Of a stretch of 64,000 bases of DNA, positions 8,026-15,899 are shown piece after piece. Under the pieces are notes generated by a model, which saw only the letters and a list, made by a program, of their open reading frames with translations, ran no database searches and had not been told where the DNA came from. Origin of the DNA: SYHX01 sp049317645. GTDB lineage: Bacteria > Bacteroidota > Bacteroidia > UBA7662. The position numbers were made by a program, and so were the translations under genes. Where the stretch lies: assembly GCA_049317645.1 (NCBI GenBank), contig JBMOHV010000001.1:1-64000 (forward strand). Direction: 5' to 3'. Each line of letters opens with the position of its first letter. The first letter of the stretch is position 1.

Positions 8026-8803
8026 TAACCCGCAGCATGCGGGGTTTGCCTTGCATATCCCTGCGGATTTGGGCCTGACAACCTGGCCATAACAACAAAC
8101 ATTCCTCGGCATAACGCGGGTTGAGCTCCAGCCAAAAAGAACGGGCCACCGGATCTTTCAAAAAATGTTCTGCCAATGCGCGGTACACATCCAGCGGGTC
8201 CGGACACTGGGCAAATAGAGCCGTAGAAGGCTCGTAGTCAAGGACATGTTTCTCCATTTGGGCGGCTTCATCCAGACCGATGTAGGGTGGATTGCTGATC
8301 CATAAAGCCGCCGAGGGCGGCACCCAGGCCTTGTCCATAAAGTCAGCCTGCAGGCCAACAAAACTCGACTCCAAGCCCCAGGCTACGGCATTCTTTCGGG
8401 CGGTTTTCAACGCCTCCGCCGAAACATCCACCCCGTAAACCGGACGGCAGCCTCCCTTCCAAGCCAGAGCCAGGGCCAGGCAACCGCTCCCCGTTCCCAA
8501 GTCCAAAAAAGCCTCCGTGTGGTTCTCCTTCTCTTCGAGTACCCAGGCCACCAATTCTTCGGATTCAGGCCTTGGAATGAGAACCGAGCCGTCGACCTCC
8601 AGGGTTCTTCCCATAAACCAGGCCTTGCGCAGCACATATTGAACCGGCTCCCCGGATACAAGGCGGTTCCACTGGACTTCGTCCGGATCATGCGAAGATT
8701 CTTCCATCCAAAAGCGACGCATCGCGGCCAATTCCCCGGAAGGGTAACGATCGCCTAAACGGCGCTTCCATTCCTCCATTGTCGCCGTTCCGCTTGGATT
8801 CAT
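7979..8803 (-). CDS. prmC: Peptide chain release factor N5-glutamine methyltransferase
   Basis: Methylates the Gln of the GGQ motif of RF1/RF2 using S-adenosylmethionine. The SAM-binding motif DLGTGSG is at residues 101-107 and the substrate-glutamine motif NPPY at 171-174. The N-terminal helical RF-binding domain with GEPVQYVLRKAWFMG and the IPRPESEELV block are also present, which separates PrmC from other NPPY methyltransferases. Length (274) is normal. It stands alone on the minus strand between fabD (convergent, 47-bp overlap) and ribD (divergent). I see no perfect promoter box before its start. Confidence 0.92.
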   Translation of the reverse strand: MNPSGTATMEEWKRRLGDRYPSGELAAMRRFWMEESSHDPDEVQWNRLVSGEPVQYVLRKAWFMGRTLEVDGSVLIPRPESEELVAWVLEEKENHTEAFLDLGTGSGCLALALAWKGGCRPVYGVDVSAEALKTARKNAVAWGLESSFVGLQADFMDKAWVPPSAALWISNPPYIGLDEAAQMEKHVLDYEPSTALFAQCPDPLDVYRALAEHFLKDPVARSFWLELNPRYAEECLLLWPGCQAQIRRDMQGKPRMLRVIKEPLPQRPADQSCA

Positions 8804-8829
8804 TGTGCAGGCAAGTTAGGCAGAAGAAC

Positions 8830-8837
8830 TAATTTTG
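8830..8837 (+). promoter_or_regulatory. -7 box (TAATTTTG) of ribD
   Basis: Perfect TAnnTTTG on the plus strand, ending 8 bases before ATG 8846. No TTG at the usual -33 spacing was seen. Confidence 0.55.
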
Positions 8838-8845
8838 GCGATACC

Positions 8846-9982
8846 ATGATGCTCCCCCCTCTGCCATCGGACTGGCCATTTATTCGTCGCTGTTTGGAAT
8901 TGGCCGTAGCCCCCGGATCGGGGGTCTCTCCCAACCCCTTGGTAGCTGCCTTGATTACGTTGGACCACCGGGTCGTTGCGGAGGGTTTTCACCAGTCCTG
9001 CGGCTTGGCCCATGCCGAAATTAATGCGCTTAAGGCCTGGAAGTCCTACCTCCAAGATCACCCACTCGGTGAAGGAGCTGCTGCGGCCGCCACGCTCTTT
9101 ATCAGCCTGGAACCCTGCAATCATCAAGGCCGAACCCCGCCCTGCACGGAGGCCATCCTTGCATCTGGAATTGGAACGGTGGTCTTCGCCTGCACCGATC
9201 CCCATCCCTTGGTCCAGGGCCGAGGTTTGGAACGACTTCGAACCGCCGGCCTGCAGGTCCGCGGTCCCGTTCTGGAAAAAGAAGCCCGCTGGATGAACCG
9301 ACGCTTCGAAACCATGGTGCACCAAAATCGACCCTATACCGTACTCAAATGGGCTCGAACCGCGGACGGGTACCTTGACCAAGGAGAAAACGGGCCCGGG
9401 CCTCGCATCAGCGGACCCCAGGCCCAGCGTTGGGTCCATCGCCTCCGCAGGGAACAAGCCGCCTTGTTGGTGGGCGCCCGCACCCTCCTCCTTGACAACC
9501 CCCTTCTGGATGCCCGTTTGGCGGGTCCGCCCCATCCGCGCATCGCCGTTGCCGGGGATTCCCGACCCTGGCCATTGAACCTTCAGGTATTTCAACGAAA
9601 TCCCCAACCCCTCCGTTTGCCCTGGCCAACGGACGACTCGTCTGATTCGGGACCAACAAGAAGCCACCTGGGACTCAAATCCTGGCATAAGACCCTTCTG
9701 GAGGAGGGACTGAATTCCGTGTTGGTCGAGGGTGGCGCCAAAACCCTGGAGCTTTTCCTTCAAGAAGGCTGTTGGGACGAAATTCATGTCATCGAAAACC
9801 CCCACATGCACACCGGAAAGGGGACGCCCGCTCCCGCTGAGCCCCAGACCCCCCTCTTCAGTGGAAACCTAGGCACGGACCTTTACCGGGTCTATCTGCA
9901 CCCCGCTTGGGTCCCTGGAAAAAATGCCCCCGACCTGGATTATCTTCGCGACCACTTTAGCCCTCAACTCTCCCCATCATGA
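8846..9982 (+). CDS. ribD: Bifunctional riboflavin deaminase/reductase
   Basis: Carries out two successive riboflavin steps: deamination of the pyrimidine ring and reduction of the ribose side chain. The N-terminal deaminase has the zinc motif HAEINAL and the second ligand block PCNHQGRTPPCTEAI. The C-terminal reductase domain begins near PYTVLKWARTADGYL and carries GARTLLLDNPLLDAR and the NADPH-site VEGGAKTLE. At 378 residues it is full length. The start is ATG 8846 (the next codon is also ATG). The stop overlaps the FKBP start as ATGA (9979-9982). ribF, the flavin kinase, lies 5 kb away on the other strand, so the pathway is scattered. Confidence 0.92.
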   Translation: MMLPPLPSDWPFIRRCLELAVAPGSGVSPNPLVAALITLDHRVVAEGFHQSCGLAHAEINALKAWKSYLQDHPLGEGAAAAATLFISLEPCNHQGRTPPCTEAILASGIGTVVFACTDPHPLVQGRGLERLRTAGLQVRGPVLEKEARWMNRRFETMVHQNRPYTVLKWARTADGYLDQGENGPGPRISGPQAQRWVHRLRREQAALLVGARTLLLDNPLLDARLAGPPHPRIAVAGDSRPWPLNLQVFQRNPQPLRLPWPTDDSSDSGPTRSHLGLKSWHKTLLEEGLNSVLVEGGAKTLELFLQEGCWDEIHVIENPHMHTGKGTPAPAEPQTPLFSGNLGTDLYRVYLHPAWVPGKNAPDLDYLRDHFSPQLSPS

Positions 9983-10674
9983 ATCACAAAATCCTCCATG
10001 CCGTCCTTTTGGCCACCGGGCTCTGGACTGTATCCTGCAATGCCCAAAACAACAAAATGAAAAAAGAAGACCTCAAAACCGAATTGGACAGCGTATCCTA
10101 TGGTTTGGGCGTAAACATCGCCTCGAACATCAAAACCCAGGGAATTAAGGACTTGAACCTCCAGGCCATGATGAAAGGCATGGAACATATTTTGGCAGGT
10201 GACAGCCCCTGGATGGGTGATCAGGAAGCCATGATGGCCATTCAAGCCTATTTCACAAAAATCTCCGAAGCCAAGGGCGCCGAAAGCAAGAAAGAAGGCG
10301 AAGCCTACCTGGCCGAAAACGCCAAGAAAAAAGGGATCACAACCACCGCGAGCGGTCTGCAGTACGAAGTCGTCAAGATGGGCGACGGAGCCAAGCCCCT
10401 CGCGACCGACGAAGTCACCGTTCATTACCACGGAACCACCACCAAAGGGGAAGTATTTGATTCCTCCAAGGACCGCGGCGAACCCGCCACCTTCCCCCTC
10501 AACGGCGTGATCGCTGGCTGGACCGAAGGCCTGCAGCTCATGCCCAAAGGCTCCATCTTCAAGCTCTACCTGCCCAGCAATCTGGCCTACGGAGAGCGTG
10601 GTGCTGGCGAAAAAATCCCACCGCATGCTGTGCTGATTTTTGAAGTCGAATTGCTCGACATCAAGAATAAGTAA
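9979..10674 (+). CDS. FKBP-type peptidyl-prolyl isomerase lipoprotein
   Basis: Predicted envelope folding catalyst. The N-terminus is a lipoprotein signal with cleavage before the Cys in LWTVSCNAQ (residue 20). The mature part begins with a helical dimerisation region of the FkpA/Mip type (SVSYGLGVNIASNIK), and the FKBP domain follows from about residue 120: TVHYHGTTTKGEVFDSS, FPLNGVIAGWTEGLQLM, PSNLAYGERGAG and IPPHAVLIFEVELLDI. All core FKBP positions are recognisable. It overlaps the ribD stop by 4 bases (ATGA), so it is probably expressed from the ribD promoter despite the unrelated role. Confidence 0.9.
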   Translation: MNHKILHAVLLATGLWTVSCNAQNNKMKKEDLKTELDSVSYGLGVNIASNIKTQGIKDLNLQAMMKGMEHILAGDSPWMGDQEAMMAIQAYFTKISEAKGAESKKEGEAYLAENAKKKGITTTASGLQYEVVKMGDGAKPLATDEVTVHYHGTTTKGEVFDSSKDRGEPATFPLNGVIAGWTEGLQLMPKGSIFKLYLPSNLAYGERGAGEKIPPHAVLIFEVELLDIKNK

Positions 10675-10699
10675 GCTGTACACCGGGACCCCTATCCCG

Positions 10700-10744
10700 A
10701 TCGAGCACCCATGGTGATCGAAATCGAGCACCCATGGTGATCGA
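10700..10744 (+). repeat. Tandem duplication of the rlmH start region
   Basis: A 22-bp unit occurs at 10700-10721 and again, identical, at 10723-10744 (23-base period). Each copy contains CACC-CAT-GGTG flanked by TCGA on both sides, so each can fold into a small hairpin around an ATG. The second copy carries the rlmH start at 10734. The first carries an out-of-frame ATG at 10711 that opens a 9-codon frame ending in TGA at 10738-10740, overlapping the rlmH start. Confidence 0.9.
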
Positions 10745-11201
10745 ACTTTTGTTGATTGGGAAAATTCGTGAAACCTATGTGGTGAACGGATGCGAACATT
10801 TTCATGAACGCCTGCGGCATTATTGCCGGCTGACTGTTACGGAATTGGCCATCAAAGAACAAGGCCTTTCCCCGGAGGATCAAAAGTCAGCCGAGAATCG
10901 CTTGATTTTTAGCAAGTTAAAGCCACGCCACGCGCTGGTTGTCCTGGACGAACGGGGCCAATCGGTGAGCAGTCCGGGCCTGGCGGGGCAACTCGAAAAA
11001 TGGGGCAATGCCGGAACGGACCGCGTTCAATTTGTGGTCGGCGGTGCCTACGGAGTTCAGGATGAATTACGTCGCAAGGCCGACTGGATTTGGTCCCTTT
11101 CTCCCCTTACCTTTCCGCATCCCTTGGTACGTCTGATTTTGATGGAACAATTGTACCGAGGGTTCAGCATTCTACATCACCAACCCTATCATCATGGATA
11201 A
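10734..11201 (+). CDS. rlmH: 23S rRNA pseudouridine-1915 N3-methyltransferase
   Basis: SPOUT-class methyltransferase acting on position 1915 in helix 69 of 23S rRNA. The family pattern is complete in 155 residues: an N-terminal LLLIGKIRETYV strand, HALVVLDERG, the SAM-binding FVVGGAYGVQDEL, LSPLTFPHPLVRLILMEQLYR and the C-terminal HHQPYHHG. The start ATG lies in the second copy of a 23-bp tandem duplication, and the first copy provides a decoy ATG and mini-ORF that ends on top of it. The gene follows the FKBP gene after 59 bases and overlaps the next gene by 8 bases. Confidence 0.93.
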   Translation: MVIELLLIGKIRETYVVNGCEHFHERLRHYCRLTVTELAIKEQGLSPEDQKSAENRLIFSKLKPRHALVVLDERGQSVSSPGLAGQLEKWGNAGTDRVQFVVGGAYGVQDELRRKADWIWSLSPLTFPHPLVRLILMEQLYRGFSILHHQPYHHG

Positions 11202-11886
11202 GCCCGGTTCCCTTCATCGCCCCCAGCGGCGCGTTCTTCTGTTGGGCTACAGCGGTCTGGTGGGTCAAGCCTTGCTGGAACTTTGCATCAAGAGCGATCA
11301 GGTTTACGAAATTCTTTGCCTGGGCCGAACCCAGCCTCCCTTTACCCATTACAAATTACGCTGGGAGCGTTCCACCCTCCTGGAGCCCGGAACCGATGCC
11401 GGTCATTACACGGCCATTGATCGGGTTTTTTGTTGCTTGGGGACCACCCTTCGCAAAGCAGGGTCCCTGGACGCCTTTCGCAGGGTCGATTACCAAATGG
11501 TGGTGGATGCCGGTATCCTGGCCCGTCAAGCAGGGGTTCCCTACTTTGGCGTTGTTTCATCCGCCGGCGCAAATACCCAATCCAGATTACCCTATGCCCG
11601 CACCAAGGGGGAAATGGAAGACGCTCTGCGTCGCTTGGAATTTGACCGGCTGAGCCTATTCCGCCCCGGCCTCTTGTTGGGCGATCGGAGCGAAAGCCGG
11701 CCTGCCGAATACGGGGCGAGGCTAACCTACCGACTCTGGGATTTTTTGTTGCCCCGCTCCGTGGCCGCCGTGGCCGCCAAGGACGTGGCCGCCGCGATGC
11801 TCTTGGACAGCCTCAAGGACGACTTGGGCACCGACCTTTACGACAGCCGCCAAATCAAAGTATTGGCCGGTTTACTTCCCCGATAA
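11194..11886 (+). CDS. Small NAD(P)-binding Rossmann protein (HTATIP2-like)
   Basis: A 230-residue atypical short-chain dehydrogenase. The dinucleotide-binding motif GYSGLVGQALL is near residue 18, and VVSSAGANTQS plus YARTKGEME near residues 122-138 supply the SSAGA and YxxxK positions. This architecture matches the HTATIP2/NAD-dependent epimerase-like family, whose bacterial members have no assigned substrate. It overlaps rlmH by 8 bases, suggesting co-transcription. Its 3' end overlaps the convergent HsdR-N gene by 15 bases. Confidence 0.75.
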   Translation: MDKPGSLHRPQRRVLLLGYSGLVGQALLELCIKSDQVYEILCLGRTQPPFTHYKLRWERSTLLEPGTDAGHYTAIDRVFCCLGTTLRKAGSLDAFRRVDYQMVVDAGILARQAGVPYFGVVSSAGANTQSRLPYARTKGEMEDALRRLEFDRLSLFRPGLLLGDRSESRPAEYGARLTYRLWDFLLPRSVAAVAAKDVAAAMLLDSLKDDLGTDLYDSRQIKVLAGLLPR

Positions 11887-12384
11887 CCCCGGCTTCGTCC
11901 CCGTTGATTCCCGCCGTCTCCAGGCGGAGACCGGAGGAATACCCGGCAGGCTTAACCAACCTTGGGGAGCGCGTTGCCTGACTTCCATCTCCAGACCGTT
12001 GGTCACCGCCACAACAGGTGCAGGTATCTGCATTTCATACCCCGAAACCTGCCACCAGACCTCTTCGCTCAGCATCGTTTGCGGTGCTTTGCATTCCACC
12101 AAAACCAACGGTTCGCCCTCCTTGCCAATCACAAGCAAATCCATGCGCGTCGAGTCCACACCGCCCCCTACTCGCTTTTCGATGACCAATCGGTTCTTGG
12201 GATAGCCCAAGTGGTTCACCAAATAATGGGCCAGGTGTTGGCGGACCCATTCCTCGGGACCCAGAACCAACCAGCGACGCCGGAACGCATCCCAAACCTC
12301 CTCACGCTCGTTGTGCCAACGACGAAGCAGCGCCACCTCAGGAAAAAGGAAGGTTCGATTCAATGGGGGCCTATTCTCCATCAT
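11872..12384 (-). CDS. Stand-alone HsdR N-terminal (PD-(D/E)xK) domain protein
   Basis: A 170-residue protein related to the N-terminal nuclease domain of type I restriction HsdR subunits (HSDR_N). The nuclease core is recognisable: Asp82 in RMDLLVIGK and ECK at 97-99, followed by APQ, that is D...E-x-K. There is no helicase or HsdS/HsdM partner, so this is not a restriction system as it stands. In Bacteroidota the same short protein is commonly found beside holA, as here, which hints at a housekeeping DNA role that I cannot name. Two ATGs open the gene (12384 and 12381). A perfect -7 box lies 8 bases before the first. Confidence 0.75.
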   Translation of the reverse strand: MMENRPPLNRTFLFPEVALLRRWHNEREEVWDAFRRRWLVLGPEEWVRQHLAHYLVNHLGYPKNRLVIEKRVGGGVDSTRMDLLVIGKEGEPLVLVECKAPQTMLSEEVWWQVSGYEMQIPAPVVAVTNGLEMEVRQRAPQGWLSLPGIPPVSAWRRRESTGTKPGLSGK

Positions 12385-12392
12385 GGGACATC

Positions 12393-12400
12393 CAAAACTA
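12393..12400 (-). promoter_or_regulatory. -7 box (TAGTTTTG) of the HsdR-N gene
   Basis: Perfect TAnnTTTG on the minus strand, 8 bases before ATG 12384. It lies back to back with the amn box, 11 bases apart. Confidence 0.55.
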
Positions 12401-12411
12401 AAGCATCGGCG

Positions 12412-12419
12412 TAATTTTG
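12412..12419 (+). promoter_or_regulatory. -7 box (TAATTTTG) of amn-holA
   Basis: Perfect TAnnTTTG on the plus strand, ending 12 bases before the amn ATG at 12432. It probably drives amn and the overlapping holA. Confidence 0.6.
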
Positions 12420-12431
12420 AATGAATAAACC

Positions 12432-13202
12432 ATGAAAAGCAAGGAAGAAATTGTGCACGATTGGCTGCCCCGCTACACGGGTTTGGCTTTGGAAGATTTT
12501 ACGCCGTATATCCTGCTCACCAATTTCAGCCATTACCTGGAACTTTTTGCGGAGAAATTCAACGTCCCCATCCATGGTTTGGACAAACCCATCAGCAGTG
12601 TCCGGGCCGGCGGTATCACCTTGTTGAATTTTGGGATGGGTTCTCCGATGGCTGCAACGGTGATGGATTTGCTCACAGCCGTTTCCCCCAAAGCCGTTCT
12701 GTTTTTGGGCAAGTGCGGTGGTCTCAAAAAGAAAAACGCCTTGGGCGATTTTATTTTGCCCATCGCCGCCATACGGGGCGAGGGTACCTCCAGCGATTAC
12801 TTTCCTCCCGAAGTACCGGCCTTGCCCTCCTTTGCCCTCCAAAAAGCCCTCTCCACCACCATCCGCGACCTGGGTCTGGACTATTGGACCGGGACCGTTT
12901 ACACCACCAACCGGCGGGTTTGGGAGCATGACAAAGTCTTCAAAGCCTACCTCCAAAAAATCCGCGCCATGGCCATTGACATGGAGACCGCCACGTTGTT
13001 TTCGGTCGGCTTTTACAACGGCATCCCCAGCGGGGCTTTGTTGTTGGTCAGCGATCAGCCCATGATACCCGAAGGGGTCAAAACGGGGGTCAGCGACCGC
13101 CGAGTGACCGCTCATTATGCCCAAACCCACTTGGACATCGGAATCCAGGCCTTGAATACACTTATAAATAACGGATTAACAGTCAAACATTTGCGTTTCT
13201 AA
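12432..13202 (+). CDS. amn: AMP nucleosidase (short form)
   Basis: Phosphorylase-fold enzyme that hydrolyses AMP to adenine and ribose 5-phosphate. Family blocks: GITLLNFGMGSPMAAT, VLFLGKCGGLK (base and phosphate pocket), TVYTTNRRVWEHD, and the ribose-binding AIDMETATLFSVGF. At 256 residues it lacks the extra N-terminal domain of the proteobacterial Amn, as is usual in Bacteroidota. A uridine/purine phosphorylase is the alternative; the block around LLVSDQPMIPEGVKT fits Amn better. Its stop overlaps the holA start (TAATG at 13200-13204). Confidence 0.85.
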   Translation: MKSKEEIVHDWLPRYTGLALEDFTPYILLTNFSHYLELFAEKFNVPIHGLDKPISSVRAGGITLLNFGMGSPMAATVMDLLTAVSPKAVLFLGKCGGLKKKNALGDFILPIAAIRGEGTSSDYFPPEVPALPSFALQKALSTTIRDLGLDYWTGTVYTTNRRVWEHDKVFKAYLQKIRAMAIDMETATLFSVGFYNGIPSGALLLVSDQPMIPEGVKTGVSDRRVTAHYAQTHLDIGIQALNTLINNGLTVKHLRF

Positions 13203-14230
13203 TGGCTGCCAAAATTGCCCGCGAATGTTTGCAACAACCCCAGGAAGTCCTCCGCTGGTCCGGGTCGGTTTTGGTTCAGGGCGAAGAACCCTATTTTGTG
13301 GATGCCTTGGGAGATTTGTTGGAAAACCGCTTCCTTCCCGAACAGGCCCGCGATTTTAATCAAACGATTTTGTACGGCAAAGAATGCGATGCCGAACAAA
13401 TATTCAGTGCCGCCAAACTCTTCCCCTTCATGGCCGAACAGCGGCTGGTGCTGGTGCGGGAGGCCCAACAAATGGCAGACAAAGAATGGGAAAAACTAGG
13501 AGCCTACCTCCAAAACCCTCTTGCATCCACCCTTCTAGTCCTGCTGTACCGGGGCAAGAACCTGGACCGTCGCAAAAAAACCTACAAAATCCTGGAGCAA
13601 AAAGGCTTGGTGGTCCAAAGCGATTCCCTCAAGGACCGGCAATTGGAGTCTTGGTTGGACGAAAAAGTAGCGGGGCATGGCTTCAAACTCAACCCCCAAG
13701 CCAAGGCCCTGCTCTTGGAATTTGTTGGCAATCGACCGGATCTTCTCGCCTCCGAGATCGAAAAACTCAGCCTCAACCTTCGGGACGGCGAACGAATCGA
13801 ACCCGAGCATATCGAGAAATTTGTGGGGATTTCGAGGGAGTACAATGTGTTTGAACTCCAAGACGCCCTCGGAGAACAAGATGCCGGCCGGGCGTATCGA
13901 TTGGCCGTCCACCTAGGGCAACAACCCAAAGCTTCAAATTTTAGTCTGCCCCTTTGCGTTGGGACTTTGTATGCTTTTTATCAAAAAGTGGCCTTGGTCC
14001 ACGAGGCCTCGGATGCAGCCCCTCAGGCGTTGGCGACCTTGCTCGGCGTGCATCCGTATTTTGTTACGGCTTACCGCAAATACGCCCGTTCCCTGCGTCC
14101 GCCCCGGCTTCGGCGCAGCATACGTATCCTCATGGAATACGATCTCAAATCCAAAGGGATGGGCCAAGGAGGCCAGGTGGGCGAAGCGGAGCTGACCCGC
14201 GAAATGATCCAGCAATTGCTGCTGGATTAG
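13202..14230 (+). CDS. holA: DNA polymerase III subunit delta
   Basis: Clamp-loader subunit that opens the beta sliding clamp. The 342-residue protein shows the delta signature: N-terminal QGEEPYFVDALGDLL, ILYGKECDAEQIFSAAKLFPFMAEQRLVLVREAQ divided over residues 60-100 (quoted here in two conserved parts), then ALLLEFVGNRPDLLASEIEKL, and the EYNVFELQDALG segment that starts the C-terminal collar domain. Full length for Bacteroidota. It starts at ATG 13202, sharing a base with the amn stop, so the two are coupled. It ends 9 bases from the convergent ribF. Confidence 0.92.
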   Translation: MAAKIARECLQQPQEVLRWSGSVLVQGEEPYFVDALGDLLENRFLPEQARDFNQTILYGKECDAEQIFSAAKLFPFMAEQRLVLVREAQQMADKEWEKLGAYLQNPLASTLLVLLYRGKNLDRRKKTYKILEQKGLVVQSDSLKDRQLESWLDEKVAGHGFKLNPQAKALLLEFVGNRPDLLASEIEKLSLNLRDGERIEPEHIEKFVGISREYNVFELQDALGEQDAGRAYRLAVHLGQQPKASNFSLPLCVGTLYAFYQKVALVHEASDAAPQALATLLGVHPYFVTAYRKYARSLRPPRLRRSIRILMEYDLKSKGMGQGGQVGEAELTREMIQQLLLD

Positions 14231-14239
14231 CCAGGTGAC

Positions 14240-15172
14240 TTAACGACCTTCGAAATACAAACGAGCCCTGGATTCGTCCAAGCGGATCTGGCTTTGCAAT
14301 TCTTCGAGGCTGTCAAATTTGCGATCGTCCCTCAAGCGGCTCAAAAAGCGAATGGTCATTTCTTGGCCATACAAATCCCCGTCGTATTCCATCAAATGGA
14401 CCTCCACCACCGACTTTCCATGGCTCTGAAGAGTTGGGCGAGGGCCGATGTACGCCATGCTTTGTTTCCAATCCGAACCAACCTGGGCATGGACCGCATA
14501 GATTCCCGATTTGGGAATTAATTTGTTGGGGTCGTCCACCGAAAGGTTGGCCGTCGGATAACCCAATCGTCGTCCGACCTGATCCCCGTGTACCACCGTG
14601 CCGCTCAAGGTATACGGATACCCCAAAAACATTTGGGCCAAAGCCACATCACCGCTTTCCAACGAATGCCGGATTTTGGTGGACGAAACAGCCATCTGAT
14701 CCAAAGCCTGGCGTCCAATTTCTTGAACCGTAAAAGGCCACTGTTCGGTCATTTGCTGCAAAAAGGCATAATCCCCTTCCCGGTCCTTCCCAAAACGATG
14801 GTTGTATCCAATGACCAAGTGGGCAACGCCCATGCCTTGGACCAATCGGCCCAAAAAATCAGCCGCTGTTTGGTTGGAAAATTCCTTGTCAAACGGGACC
14901 ACAAACAAGATGTCCAGCCCCAAGGCTTCCAACATTTCCCGTTTTTCGCGGTTGCTGCTCAACAGTTTCAATTTATCCGGGTCTTTGTTGAGAACCATGC
15001 GGGGGTGCGGATCAAAGGTCATGAGGGTCGCCAGGCATTGCCGCTCTTTGGCTTCGCGTACCAAGGCCGAGATAATTTCGGCATGGGCCAAATGCACCCC
15101 ATCGTAGGAACCCATGGTGAGGGCCAAGGGTGCCGACTTGCGGTATTCTTCCAGGTTGTTAACGACGAGCAT
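14240..15172 (-). CDS. ribF: Bifunctional riboflavin kinase / FAD synthetase
   Basis: Phosphorylates riboflavin to FMN and adenylates it to FAD. The N-terminal nucleotidyltransferase domain starts LALTMGSYDGVHLAHAEII, and the C-terminal flavokinase shows GDQVGRRLGYPTANL and GIYAVHAQV. The usual motif is GxFDGVHxGH; here the Phe is Tyr and the Gly of the final HxGH is Ala (HLAH). ATG 15172 (310 residues) was chosen over a longer upstream frame because the family begins near here and the extension lies inside truB. It overlaps truB by 14 bases and is the last gene of the ftsX-DUF3098-uppP-truB-ribF string. Confidence 0.9.
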   Translation of the reverse strand: MLVVNNLEEYRKSAPLALTMGSYDGVHLAHAEIISALVREAKERQCLATLMTFDPHPRMVLNKDPDKLKLLSSNREKREMLEALGLDILFVVPFDKEFSNQTAADFLGRLVQGMGVAHLVIGYNHRFGKDREGDYAFLQQMTEQWPFTVQEIGRQALDQMAVSSTKIRHSLESGDVALAQMFLGYPYTLSGTVVHGDQVGRRLGYPTANLSVDDPNKLIPKSGIYAVHAQVGSDWKQSMAYIGPRPTLQSHGKSVVEVHLMEYDGDLYGQEMTIRFLSRLRDDRKFDSLEELQSQIRLDESRARLYFEGR

Positions 15173-15899
15173 GATCCGTTGGGGAATCGATTTGCAAAAA
15201 TGCGTCAAAATCTTCAAGCTGAAACGCTTGGTCCAAGGTTATGGTGCCAATTCCTGTTCGACGCAGGCCCTCTAGGTAGGCACCGCATCCCCAATAGGCC
15301 CCCAAATCATGGGCCAGGGACCGGATATACGTTCCCTTGCCGCAACGGATTCGCAATTGCATTTGAGGTTTATTCCATCCCAGCAGGTCGATAGCCTCGA
15401 TATGCACCGTTCGGGCCTGCATTTCAAGGCTCTTTCCTTGCCGAGCCCTGGTATAGGACCTTACCCCGTCCACCTTAATCGCCGAATGGGCCGGGGGCTT
15501 TTGTTGAATGAACCCAACCATGGTCCCCAAGCCTTCGAGGATGGTCTGGGGTTCCAAATCAAAATCGACACCGCTGCTTTGAACCGGAGTTTCCAAATCG
15601 TAGGATTCGGTGACCGCCCCAAGAACGACCGACGCTTCGTAGGTTTTGACACCGCCCATCCATTGGTCAATTTCCTTGGTTTTGGCACCAATACAAAGAA
15701 TTAACAAGCCATCTGCCAATGGATCCAAGGTCCCGGCATGTCCGATTTTGGCGCCTTTTAATCGGTTACGAACCCGACGTACCACGTCAAAGCTGGTCCA
15801 AGTTCGGGGCTTGTGCACCGGCAAAACGGCCCCGGCCTTCAGAATTTCTAATGAAGGCAGGCCGCTTTGTTTAGTCCAAAGTCCATCCACCCCAGACAT
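15159..15899 (-). CDS. truB: tRNA pseudouridine-55 synthase
   Basis: Makes pseudouridine 55 in the T-loop of tRNAs. The catalytic block KIGHAGTLDPLADGLLI holds the catalytic Asp of GTLDPLA. HKPRTWTSFDVVRRVRN precedes it, and KPPAHSAIKVDGVRSY and RCGKGTYIRSLAHDLG follow. The C-terminus lacks an obvious PUA domain, as is common in this phylum. The open frame extends further upstream, but that part lies inside uppP. ATG 15899 (246 residues, 29-base overlap with uppP) is the best start, with GTG 15890 possible. Confidence 0.9.
   Translation of the reverse strand: MSGVDGLWTKQSGLPSLEILKAGAVLPVHKPRTWTSFDVVRRVRNRLKGAKIGHAGTLDPLADGLLILCIGAKTKEIDQWMGGVKTYEASVVLGAVTESYDLETPVQSSGVDFDLEPQTILEGLGTMVGFIQQKPPAHSAIKVDGVRSYTRARQGKSLEMQARTVHIEAIDLLGWNKPQMQLRIRCGKGTYIRSLAHDLGAYWGCGAYLEGLRRTGIGTITLDQAFQLEDFDAFLQIDSPTDHARR

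Noticed and set aside
8816..9811. A 331-codon minus-strand frame over ribD
   Set aside because: Shadow of ribD; the composition is that of the reverse complement of a coding sequence.
11872..12384. A type I restriction system at the HsdR-N gene
   Set aside because: Only the small nuclease-like domain is present. No helicase domain, HsdM or HsdS lies nearby.
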